Source of the DNA: Strigamia acuminata
Lineage: Eukaryota > Arthropoda > Chilopoda > Geophilomorpha > Linotaeniidae
Direction: 5' to 3'
Length of the DNA: 64,000 bases
Assembly (NCBI GenBank): GCA_949358305.1
Contig: OX442323.1
Location: forward strand, 5,642,001-5,706,000
Of this stretch, positions 47,047 to 58,594 are shown one piece after another. Under the pieces are notes generated by a model. The model made no database searches and was not told where the DNA came from. It saw only the letters and a program-made list of their open reading frames with translations. Both the position numbers and the translations under genes were made by a program. Every line of letters begins with the position of its first letter. Position 1 is the stretch's first letter.

Positions 47047-48426
47047 TTAGGTTCGACTGCAAGGCTATTTCAAATATTCTGAGTAAACAATATAGCTATA
47101 AATCCCGCCCAGATTCGATCATAAATGTTAGTTTTGCCCTCTAACAACAACTGATTTAATTGATAAATTTAGTAAACCCCGAAGAGATTCTGTCCTATCT
47201 TTCAATGAAAACAACTCGCAGGTTTGATATTTGTTTAGTAACAAAAATGTTAACATAACTTCAACATTAATATCTAAAAAATAAAAATAAAAATAAAAAA
47301 AATTTAAAAAATGAATTCTTTAAACCTGTCCTGTATAAACTTGCATAAATTTAAAAGACCGATGAAAGGAATGTTTACACAACCTAAAACCAGCATATTT
47401 CATACGCAAGTGTAGCTCGAAGCTGTATCCATAATGCTAATATTCCAACTTCACTCGACTAAATATCTATTTTATACATCTCAACAGATAAACCAGACAA
47501 AACAACTGACCTGTGGAGCGTTCTTCGCTCACGACTCGTCACCTTTCAGGCCACTCACTGACCATTCAAACGAGAAATACTTGAACCTGCAAACACAAAA
47601 CAAACAACTCAAATAAATGCAATTCCAAATTCAATTTGATTGAATATTTATTTACCCTGGCCAAATTTAATCAAAACAAGCACAAATTTCTATTTATTTT
47701 CCCTCCAACCGCATTATCTCATTCCATCTTTAAAATATTAAAAGCAAGAATAAGCTTTTAACCACATTGCCTGCCTCGGCTCCATCGAATCTTACGCAAA
47801 ACTCGAAAGGACTTAACTCCCAAAGAAGGCTAATATTTCACACCACTTATTAACGCATGGCTGATGTCGGCACTGCGCCCATGAGCAAGGAAGAGTGCAT
47901 ATTTACGGGGGAATAGAAGAAAACTACAAAGCAAACTCGGCCATTTTTCAGATTTTTTTTTCTCCCCCTTCTTCTCTTCTTCCACCACCCACTCCCACTC
48001 CCACTCACTCGTTCCTGCTCCAAGTTCGCCTCCCAAACATGCTTATATCATGCAGAAATGCTCAACTCAACTTTTTGGCATGGCTTGGAAAACATTAAAC
48101 TACATAAATTTATAATTTTCTTTCAACTAAAATTTGCGAAAATAAAAAAATAAACGAGAGAAAGGCAAAGTTGCCACATTAAAATTTGATGAATAATAAT
48201 AATAAAAATTTAACACACACTTTTATCATATTTATCAATAAGTCTAAAATTGCACTACTCACATATTCTCAGCTGGTGAAATATTCACAAGGTTGATATT
48301 AAATTACAAAAACTGCATTCGTAAAGTCATTCAGACAAATCTCGCTTCTTTAAACCGGTTCTTTTAGACCGCAATTAAATCAACGCTGTTTTGGACACTA
48401 AATTGGCTGCCATTCTAAAGTTACAA
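47047..48426. other. Non-coding stretch
   Basis: No gene is recognised. (AAAT)-like repeats lie around 47280-47300. Confidence 0.45.
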
Positions 48427-48667
48427 TATTTTGTAGACGATAAGACGCACAAAAAGACAATTTCTATTTAAAAAATACGTTATTATTACAAAAATTCTTA
48501 AATTTAATTTTTAATTATTATTTTCGTATCTCCCAGATTTATTTTCACGAGAAACCCTGAATTAATTTTATGCAATTCCCCGATTTTCCAGGTAAGTTCT
48601 GACGCACCCCCAATTTTTCGTCGATTTTTCAAAGTAAAAAAAGTTTGTCTTACGGTCCGCAAAATAC
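48427..48667. mobile_element. Family G repeat, longer copy
   Basis: TATTTTGTAGACGATAAGAC at the left is inverted relative to GTCTTACGGTCCGCAAAATA at the right. CGCAC words follow the left arm. A donor-like CCAG/GTAAGT near 48591 lies inside the repeat and is probably fortuitous. Confidence 0.5.
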
Positions 48668-51600
48668 ACTAAGCGCATCCAAAAACACAAACACTCGTTT
48701 AAACCCGTTTGAACAAACTTTTAAACGAGATTTTCTTTTAAAGATCGTTTAAATGACGAGAAGTTACATTCGAAATTCAAAGTAGAAACAACTTCAAATG
48801 ACTTTTCGACGGCTGGAGTCAACATCAAACCCCAAAATCCCCTCAAATAAAATACTATAAACCCCATATAAAAAAAAATTATTTATAAACCCACCAAAAA
48901 CACCGACTAAACATCCAAAAATAAACATAAGCAGTTCAGATGATAGACAAACAGCCCTCGAATTATTGCCTACTCGACGACATACCTAGATCCTTCTAAA
49001 AATAACAACATTAAACACAAACAAAGCTTTCTCTCTCCATCATTTCAACCTAATTATTTACTTAGTGCAAAGATGCAAGCACAAAAAACTCTTGTGTGCC
49101 TAGCTTTAAAAGAATGCAGAGCAAAATAAAATATTCAGCGTGGTGCAAATCTTCTTTCGCCATGACCCCGCCAAGTCTTAACCACTGATAGCACCTTTTG
49201 TGTTTGGATGGTGGAGAAGTGAAACCCAACATGTTTACATGGCTACCCCATCCATACGAGAGATGCTCACTATCTCGCCTCGCACCCAGACCGGAGACAG
49301 TGGTGACATTTGCAGATAAACTTTTAACATCCCACTGACATCACAAGGGAAGTGACGTCCCTCGCATTACAACTCTTAAGATGGATGATTTCCTTTTTGG
49401 ACGGGTTGAAAGAGTTAAAGAAAACTTTCCCATCACTTGTTTCCTCGCATAAAAATGATAATAAATTACATTTCACACTTGCGAAGGAACGAAAAAAAAA
49501 ATTAATCACTTCAACTTGGCTTTCTAGAGAGAAAAACACAGATAAAAACGACATTTTTTCATATTACAAAAAGCGTCTAATTAATTAAATCGCATCTAAG
49601 TGATAATAAAAATGTTTAAAATCAGGTCTGTATCTGTACCATTTGCGTGTTGCAATAACATTAACTCAAAAAATCATTTAGTCTGATTTATCTCATTCAA
49701 ACGGGTCTAAAATGTACATTTTAGACAGCCGTAAGTTTTTTTAAAGGCTGATTAGAATTACAGACTGAATTAGCCGCCTTTTTTGCGTAATTAATTAATT
49801 ATAAACTCAAAATACCACATCTGAACTGCATAAAAATTGGATTTCTTTTAAATAAATGTGATATGATGACATATAATTGAATTTAAACTGGGTTTTTGCA
49901 TTTATTCCACCTCAACAACCTCCAAACCACTTCATTTGTCTAAAACACGACTTAAACCAAACGAACCAATCCTAAATGACTTCTCCGATACAAATCATCT
50001 GAAATACTAAGAAAGAAAAAAAAACTCAAATATTTCCAAAAGATATGACTCAACTATGCCATTCATCCCCTATTTAAAAAGATATAGTATCAAAAAAGCA
50101 GTCGAATCTAATGTTGCGTGACAGACAACTGGTTAGTCTTTTAAAAATACACATACGTACTCACTCTAGCATTTCTCAGCCCTCATGTGCCGCCTCCTAT
50201 ATTCCCCTCTTAAAAAAAACTTAAAAAAAAATTTACTGTCACAGGATGAAAACCGAGATAACCAGTAAAGGGATGATGAGAAGGAATTCTAGAAGCTCGC
50301 CACATTGGCTCCTTCAACATGTGAAGAATGCCGTCTGCCATAAAATTCAGTCGGAAGTTTTTGTCCTCGGGTCTGTTAGCCAAATGAAAAATATTTTTCA
50401 CTGCAACGTCTCGCACGGAAAAGAAAAAACCGAAAAAAAATATATATATTTCTGCTCGGGCTCAGTCACATGATAATTGGTGATGAATGCGACTTGCCAT
50501 GTTTTTGAATTTCCACCATTAAATGCAGCGACAGAATAAGAAACAGTTTGGCCAAACTTTTCCTTGCTATTCTCAACGATGATGACCATAAGCTATTTTT
50601 CTTCCTCTCTCAGACACACACACACCCGGGTACTCAGTCTTTGTAAAACTGAATCTATGGTTAACAATTTCCCAAGAGAATGCGATCACCTGGTCACCCC
50701 TAATTCACCCCGAAATGCACGGAATCAGGTGGTATGAGCGCACGTTTCGCAGATATATCGCATTGGAAGAAAAAAGAAAAGGAAAAAAAAAATCCAATTT
50801 ATTCTCCATGTAACTATTACAGTCGACAGTCGACAGAGAAAATTGTGTCGAAGTACGGTACGACTTTCAACTGCAAATTTGAGATCATTCGAATGGGGTC
50901 GCATGACTTGAATCTTGGAGCAGGAATAGATAGCGACATAATGTTGTTTCTTAACCGAGGCGAACACAAAACTTGAGGATCAGAAGTATCAATGGCACCA
51001 TTTAAAGCGGAAACACGTGTGTCGAGTGATTTTGGTGTGCAATTCATAACCCTAAGCTCCCGTGAAGAATGTTGAGACGTTTTAACGTGAAAATGGCTGA
51101 AATAGCTCAAATTTGCGACCTTTCATCGCCCAAATCCCCTGATTTAATTCCGATACCGCAGAAAGTGTTACGTTTAACACGTTAACAGCCAAATAAATAA
51201 GTATCCTAATGGAAAGTATAGCGAGTCTAATGATAAATTAATGATTAACAAGCAAATAAATTAGTTGCCTCAGCATACACATGTAATGTAATTGATGTCA
51301 AATATAATCACTGGATTATTTCCCGCCGAACCCAGTGTCAAATTTCCTAATTCAATTACAGATAAACACGTCCACACAAACGCCGTAGAAAATTCTTGCA
51401 AATCTTTAAATCTGAATGGATTTTGAAAAAAAAATGCAATTGATGATTGAGAAGTTATCATCTTGGTTGAAACTGTCCATTTTGCTGCATTGATTTCAAA
51501 TAAAACATATTTATAGCCGAAGCCTGAGATTAAACACCCAAAATTAAACCACGTTTGCCATGTTCCACTTGTCTAATTGGTTTATCAATCATTAACAACT

Positions 51601-53857
51601 GTAATGATTATTTCCTATGGTGTAATTATGAGTGATATGGGCGATAATGGGCCTGGTCCGTTCGCAGCGGCGATTTATTGCTCATTCGTCAGCTCCCAAA
51701 CTTGCACCTCTCTCTCCCAATCAAACGCCCTTTTCCAAATGAATAGCTTCGATAAGGTGCGAAAAGTATTTTTAATTGAACAATTCTTCAATTATCATCT
51801 GCCATAAACGGCACCTAAATCAAAAGCAAACTTTGTTTGGCGCGCACCTCCCATTAACAACCTGTCAATTGAAGTCCGTTTCAATCAATTGACATGTCGA
51901 TTGGTCAACTCTTAATCACCTGTCATATTTCACTCGCCCTCGCGCAAATTAATGCCTGCAAATTAACCGACAATAACTACACATCCAACTCAATAAACAC
52001 GTCAATACAAACATCCAGCTCGATCGCTCGCATTTTCCCCAACTCCGCCATTTGCCAAGAATTTCGGCACAAATAATTCACTGTCCATTCCGCCTAATGG
52101 CATTCTTGTAAACCGCCCATTCCTTTGCGATCTCACATAACTAATGTACAACAAGTGACTCGTTGACAAGTTTACTCCACCCAGGTCCCAGGTTATTGAC
52201 TCGACTCGGCCCACCGAACGAGGAACCCCTTGTTTTATTATGGATCTTGTTTATTGATTGTAATCCTCGCTGCCGGTCCCAACTCCCAACTACGCTTCAG
52301 CCCACACTCCACCGCCACCGGTCAGCCTTGTCATTTAAATAGAGTCGTGTCCGGGAGACTGTAGGCACCCATCATGACATTTTACGCGACTGGCGACAGC
52401 ACAAAACCGCACCAGCTGACACATTAATCACTTTACACTCCTATATTGCGCTGCGACGTGAACAAACAAGAATGCCAACCAATTTCCTTCTTCTCCTCTT
52501 TCTTCATTAAACAATATCGACTTACACCGCATTTATCCATATCCCTCGCTTCACATCTCTATTACAAATTTAAGCCTAAATATCTCAATATTTCTGCAAC
52601 ATTGTTGATCATTGTTTGTTAGTAATATTGTTTAGATAGTGTATCACTAAATTACAAAGACAAAATAACAATAATAATAATAATTAATTAATTAATATGA
52701 TCCGCTTTTTCGTGTTTCAATAAACACGCCGAACTACTAATGTGTGCAAGATTATTTCATTGCAGAACTAAAATCCCCTCATTCCTCCATGAAAATCTAA
52801 TCCCTTATTAAACACACATTCCACCTCGCCCTTCCAAAACCTACACGGAACACTGCTGGTGCCTTTAAGGTGATTTTTCATCTCAAAAGCTGTTAATGAG
52901 CTCCCCATTACCTAAGCCTACTTGTTAATAAAATTACACCCACTGTATTTATTTCCAAGTGTTCACTCATCAAAAACTTAGTCCAATTATAACCCTCCAG
53001 ACAATATCTTACATTTTAATCAACAAGTTGTAATGCGGCCTTAATTGCAATTAAATTACATCCCCCCTTCTAATAAACCCGCACGGACTGAGAAATCCTT
53101 GGCAGACCCCCTTGACCTGCCCCCGCACGCTCCAAACAGCTCTAAAACTCAAACATTTATTCAAATTACACCCAAAAACCTAAACGAGACGTTTCTTCAA
53201 TAATTTCACACACTTAATTATCACCCGGACCCGTTATTCACCATTTTCATAACCCTTACCCTCCAAAACTGCCATCAAAATCTCCCCAGCCTTTAGTTTA
53301 TTCATTCCTCTGGAGACTCGCTTGTGCGGATCACTCGCGAACTAAATTAAAAGCGCGATGATAAATTCGTGCAGCTGCTCAGTGTCGCCGCCGCGATAAT
53401 AAGGAAAAAATTTAGAATCAAAACACTAAAAAAAAGTTAACAATAGGATTATGTACAGTATGAGCATTTCATTTTTAATACCCGTTCGTTCTCTTCTGAA
53501 ATTAATTTCTCACAGAGAAAACCACTAAGGTTAAAGTGGAGTGCGTCCTGAGCCTATAATGGGTTGTCTTTTTCAACTTGTCTGCACATGTGTCACGTTC
53601 TTGGCCCAATCACCCACGGTTGGATGGCGGAAGCTAGTCTTTAATTGTCAGAAATGAGAGACAAGGGGATGTTGGCTAAGGCGAAAGGATGACGGTTAAG
53701 GCACGTTGCTGCGCTTCATCAATAAAAAGAGGAAGAAAAATAATAAGCACATATAGAATTATATCTTTTTTCCCGTATATCTTTTTTTTTCAACCCAAAG
53801 ACTGCAGCGCCCACTACTGATTAACCACTAAAGTATGCTAAACTAAACAAAAATGTA
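48668..53857. other. Long stretch without a recognised gene
   Basis: A+T-rich sequence is interspersed with G+C-richer patches at 50246-50420, 50820-51110, 51590-51800 and 51890-52450, each open in several frames. The patches at 51590-52450 contain many ATTA/TAAT words amid sequence that is not simple repeat, as expected of enhancers or conserved non-coding elements. None has a convincing start codon plus splice sites. Confidence 0.4.
49705..49726. repeat. 22-base perfect palindrome
   Basis: GTCTAAAATGT followed by its exact reverse complement, ACATTTTAGAC. It could be a collapsed transposon hairpin or a dimeric binding site. Confidence 0.7.
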
Positions 53858-53995
53858 CAGTCGAACCTCTTATAACGGACTGCGATATAACGAATTATTC
53901 GTTATGACGTTTACTTAAAAAATTGATATAACGAACTTTCGTTGTAACGAACAGGTTCTTCGGGTCCCTTTCAATTCGTTATAACTAAATCCCGG
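53858..53995 (+). mobile_element. pogo/Tigger-type element, truncated
   Basis: After a TA, CAGTCGAACCTCTTATAACG begins the element and TATAACGAA words recur every 20-40 bases. No inverted right end is found, so it is a 5' fragment of a relative of the 9664-9766 element. Confidence 0.65.
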
Positions 53996-54224
53996 ATATT
54001 TATGCAAAATAAAATTCGTTTTATGCGCTTAAAGTATACACTAAAAATTCCATTTTATGCAAAAAAAATATAAAAATATACAAAATAAAAAAATATTATT
54101 CAAGTTAAATCATCTTAACAACTTAATGCCATTTCCAAGTGTTCTTGATGTAAATGAATTATAATTAGTAATTTATAACATTTCGCAAGAATACATCTTG
54201 TTGTTTGTTTCCAAATGATAATAC

Positions 54225-54395
54225 TGGTACACATTTTGTAAAATGTATTACGAAGTGCATTTATTATTTGTCAAATATGAATGCATTTTTAATTGCTTAT
54301 TTTCAATCGTATATTATAAAATGCTATGCAATTTGGAATTCATTAAGTGAAAAGCGATATATTATAAAATACAATTTTGAACCCATATGGGCAAC
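54225..54395. mobile_element. Family A element
   Basis: TTTTGTAAAATGTATTACGA, ATTTGTCAAATATGAATGC, then TTCATTAAGTG and TTTTGAACCCATATGGGC. It is nearly collinear with 61856-62242 and useful as a reference copy. Confidence 0.65.
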
Positions 54396-54732
54396 CTCTT
54401 CGTTATTTTCATTTTCCTCTCAATAATTGTGTGTCTATCCACGTTTAATTTTACGTGGCATTACAACTTGAATGCAGAACGGCAAGAACAGCAAGAAAGA
54501 GACTTCAACAACCCAACTTTTCATGTTCTCGCCTTTCAATCAATACTTAATTTCACTAAAAAGCGTGGAAACAAATTTATACACAACATTAATTTTAAAA
54601 AATGTGCGCATATCCTCCTACATATTTAATAAATCGTATTCAAATTCATCCCACAACAAAAGTTTCCTCTACAAAAATACAAACTGCATCGAGTAAAGAG
54701 TGATGAGTGACCATTCTAATTTCCGAATAAAT

Positions 54733-54760
54733 AAAAAAAAAAAAAAAAAAAAAAAAAAAA
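54733..54760 (+). repeat. A28 run
   Basis: The longest A run in the window, preceded by AATAAAT. It might be a genomic poly-A tail, but no retroposed gene is recognised upstream. Confidence 0.9.
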
Positions 54761-56649
54761 CAAGGAGAAGAAACAAATCTTCGAGCAAAGTAAACACGAG
54801 CAAGAAGTCATCAATTCCCTTAACGCAAAAAAGGCACTTTTTTTAAACGAGTTCATTAATAATTCGACTTGAGTGTATAAATCTCGCAGCTCTTTTAATT
54901 TTCATTATAGCGAATGAATCAATTTTTATTCGGGGCTAGACAGGAAGTTGGGGGCCACTCCTTAATTACACGAGACTTCTAAGTGGATCAGATCTACCAA
55001 CATAAATAATTTCACCTCCCCTTTTCGATCGACAAACCTTCATTCAAAATGTAAGGCAAGCGCTGTACAAGGCTTAGATTGAAAAACGCCACCGACAAAA
55101 ATTTAATATAAACTCCCAACCAGAAAAATAAAAATAGAATAAAAAATAAATAAATAATCTAATTGCCAATGGTGAAATTTGTGTACAAATTCGCTTTAAT
55201 TCGAAAAACAAAGCAAACATTCAAATTCAATTCAATTTGCAATTTTTTATAATTAATATTTTTTTTTCCTCTCTCTTCTTCAGAAATACATTCATTGGAT
55301 TGCACACGGTGCCTTCGCCATTTAATCAATATCGCTTTGAGGCGAAGATTGAACTGTTTTGTTGATAAGAGAGCGAAAGGAGGACGAGGCAGATAACCCC
55401 ATTTTGTCTCACTTCCTGAATTATGAAGAGAAGACACACAAATACAGGAAAACAAAAGGAAAAATGTCCACGAGCAATCATAAAATGACATTTTTCATTC
55501 CCACCTGATAACACACACGTAATAATCATTTCTTCTCGCACTCTACAACATTTTTCCACATGGGAATTATTGTTATTTCTTTTTTTAATTACTACAGTTA
55601 TAGAACAAAAATTACCCAACTCCTCCCCGCTTCTTCCTCCTCCACCCATTTTTGCCTCGTTTTATCAATACTAATTTCAAAGCCACATAATACGGCTCCA
55701 AATCATCGGCTAAGTAGTTTAGAGTTGGTTGCTAGGATACAAAACAGGGTAAATAACACACAGTCAAAACACGGAAAAGTCGCAACGTAATGACATGCAC
55801 TACTAGCGAAACTGTCAAAATTTTACTCATTTACAAAAAATAAAAAATGTACAAAAAAAATTTACAAAAAAAAAATTTTACAAAAATTTCATAAGTGACA
55901 AAAGTGCGAAAAAGCGGAAAAAAGTGCGAAAAAGTGCGAAAAATCAATTGCGTAATTTTATTTCATTAAAACATGGAAAATTAAAGTGAATAAATTGGTT
56001 TTTGAAAATTCTATTTTTGCGCATCAATCATTTGCAATAAGGAAGTGCACAATGATAAAACTTTCCACCCTCCTTTCTTTGTTTTCTCTCATCTGCAGCT
56101 AGAACCAATCAATGAACGATCCTAATGAGGCCACTTCTTCTTGCCTTCAATTTTTTCCCCTTTTCTTTACCTTTTCGGTGAGCTGCACCAAGCGCACAAG
56201 TTAGAGATTGAATCCGTTTATTTTTTTTTTCTTCGGGTACCTTAACTAATCAGTATTAGGCTCATTATTTCTCTTGGATTACAACTGCAGTGAACGTATT
56301 CACTGTCATACTTAGCGTGGGGAAAGAGTAAAAATAATTCCTTCTCATTTTCCTTAATCTTAGCTTCGTAATAAATCATTATTCTAAGAAAAATTACATG
56401 TCACTAAGAACGGAATGTTTAATCCATTGTTCTTACAATTTAACTAAATGCATCCAGGGCGCCCTCCGTTAAACTTTTGATTCATTACACCGCAAGATAA
56501 GATTGGCTTGTTTATTAACGATTGCAAGATGTATTTTTGCCTTTGCAGAACACACTTTGCATTGCTCAATGTGCATACCCCATTGCAAAATGGATTTTGC
56601 TGCATTGAAAAACTTTTTGCTTTGATTTCTGAGGTACATTTTACATTAA
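54761..56649. other. Non-coding stretch
   Basis: No gene is recognised. Around 55895-55950 GTGCGAAAAA units repeat. Around 55835-55890 TTTACAAAAAA units repeat. At 56500-56640, TGCATTG and GCAAAATGG words recall family A. Confidence 0.4.
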
Positions 56650-56900
56650 AAAGTACGCATTGCCTTTCTCAAGTGTATTTATGCCCTTTTCATGTGTGTT
56701 TTTTGTCATTTCCCCACGTCTTTTGCCCTTTTCCCGTGTATTTTTGGCTTTATCACTTGTATTTTCGCTTTTATCAGATGTATTTTTCCATTTTCATCTC
56801 TATTTTTGCAATTTTTATCCGTATTTTTGCAATTTCCATCTTATTTTTACCATTTTTATCTGTATTTTTGTCTTTTTCAAGTATATTTTGTCATTTAAGA
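56650..56900. repeat. Degenerate 21-base tandem array
   Basis: About 11-12 units resemble GTATTTTTGCATTTTCATCT. Because 21 is a multiple of three, overlapping + frames of up to 139 codons rich in Phe, Ile and Ser are open. These are repeat by-products. Confidence 0.75.
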
Positions 56901-58054
56901 TTGCATTTTGTCTTTTCTCTAGTTTAGTTATAGTTAACTTAATTTCCAGTTCCCATTGAAGTGTTTTAAACATTAGTATTTTGTGATGTCTCTGCTCACC
57001 AGTGTTTGTGTTCAAAATCTTAAAACAAAGCACAACAGGTTGTATATAGATTCAGTAAATTCTTGCACATCCCTGCTCCAATAGTTGGGACACTTATTAA
57101 GCAAATGAAAAACGATATCAAATAAAAATAAATCATCTAAATTCCGCGTGCTAATGATTCAGCGATAAAAGCGTAATAAAAGCAATTGCAAAGGATATTA
57201 AGGGTTTCCAAACACTTAACTGCACTCCCTAATCCCAAGTATTTGACAACTCGAAGACCCTGCATAGGGAGATCCTAATTTCTCCCCCGTTTTTTCACTC
57301 GCCAACATGGGAATAAAATGAAAAGAGGACGATTCATTGATTTATCGGTTCTAGACAACAAGGAAGTGGCAACTACTTTTTGCACGATTCCCCTTGTTCT
57401 ATTCCGCCCTTTTCCTTCCCTCCTTTCTCTCCTCCCCATTCCAAATTGGTTGCCAATCTAATTCTACACAAAACTTCATTTCATGTCTGTCCGCCTGAGA
57501 TGTTTCTATTTTTCCTCCTCTGCGCAATATCAATCACATTTGTTTTTAAACGCGAAAACAATAAAACGAGACAACTGGCGCGGAATATTAATCATTGGCG
57601 GCGTTTGACTAAGTCAGCGAACTGGCATTTCAGCTTTCCTCTCTCTTTCCACTTCTTTTGCAAATCACTTTTGACATAATTCGCCTGCAGTTAAGACGTG
57701 ATGTTGCCACCAGGGAAGGCAAAGCACTCGCAGTCAACTTTGATGAAGCTTCAAAGGCGAAGAGCAGATGCGAGTTCATTTGTTTAATTGAACTCTCTGC
57801 CCCTTTTGATGAAAGCCATGCATCAACTAAACATGCTGGCCTGCCGACTTGACTCTACATCAAAAAAGAGGCATTTTCAGCAGGCAACAGATGGCAAACA
57901 AGAAAGAAATTACGCACGAAATAAACTACACTTTTTAGAAACAACTAAACTTCGTCAAGTTTTCTGCGCATCGTTCTCGTCAATTTAACACTACGTGATA
58001 TACTCAAAAATGAAACACTCCAATTTTTAATTTACTCTGTCCAAAAAGACAAAA
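56901..58054. other. Mostly non-coding; weak exon candidate at 57690
   Basis: A pyrimidine-rich acceptor-like site (CCACTTCTTTTGC ... CGCCTGCAG) precedes a 54-codon + frame (57691-57852). See the finding on a small-GTPase-like hint. Otherwise nothing is recognised. Confidence 0.3.
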
Positions 58055-58212
58055 CAGTCATTTTTGTCGACAACTATAATTTCTGTCTTTTGTTTTATTG
58101 TTCGTTATATTTGTTTAATGTAACGAATGAAGCTTAGGTTAATCGTTCGTGTTGTTAAATGCAAAAACAATACCGTATTTTTGCGAAAATATGGTTTTCT
58201 TGGCGACTCTTA
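58055..58212 (-). mobile_element. Family H repeat, reverse copy
   Basis: The reverse complement matches 37533-37700: AAGAGTCGCC, ATTTTTGCAAAAATACGGTATTG-type words (each shorter than 20 identical bases in a row) and a TGTAAC/GTTACA block. Confidence 0.65.
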
Positions 58213-58564
58213 TCCGGCATTCTCTTTTTTGATAAAAAGAGAATATTATAAACTTTTTGAACAGACTGTAGCAGACAAAGTCGGTTGAATTGTTGAGTCA
58301 TTTTACTTCACCGCTTTACTTCGCCCAATCACCCTAAGTGGTTTAAATGATGTGGTGAAGCTTAAATTAAAATGCAAAATTCGGATTCCATGTGGGAAGT
58401 ACAAAACAGATTCTAAATACCTCGCCCTGAATTAATCAACCAACTAAAATTCATTTTTGAACACACAATTTAAATTTTAAATTTCAAACACGAAGAACTT
58501 TCCCCGATAGACAAATAACAAAAACCGATTGATACCGATCCAGTCGAGGATAAAAAGGATTGCC

Positions 58565-58594
58565 ATTCATTCATTCATTCATTCATTCATTCAT
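58565..58594 (+). repeat. (ATTC)7 microsatellite
   Basis: Seven ATTC units in a row. Confidence 0.9.

Noticed and set aside
48586-48597. Consensus-like donor CCAG/GTAAGT on the + strand
   Set aside because: It lies inside a family G repeat and follows no open coding frame.
56508-56959. Overlapping Phe/Ile-rich + ORFs resembling membrane segments
   Set aside because: They lie on a degenerate T-rich 21-base tandem array. The hydrophobic look is a result of T-rich codons.
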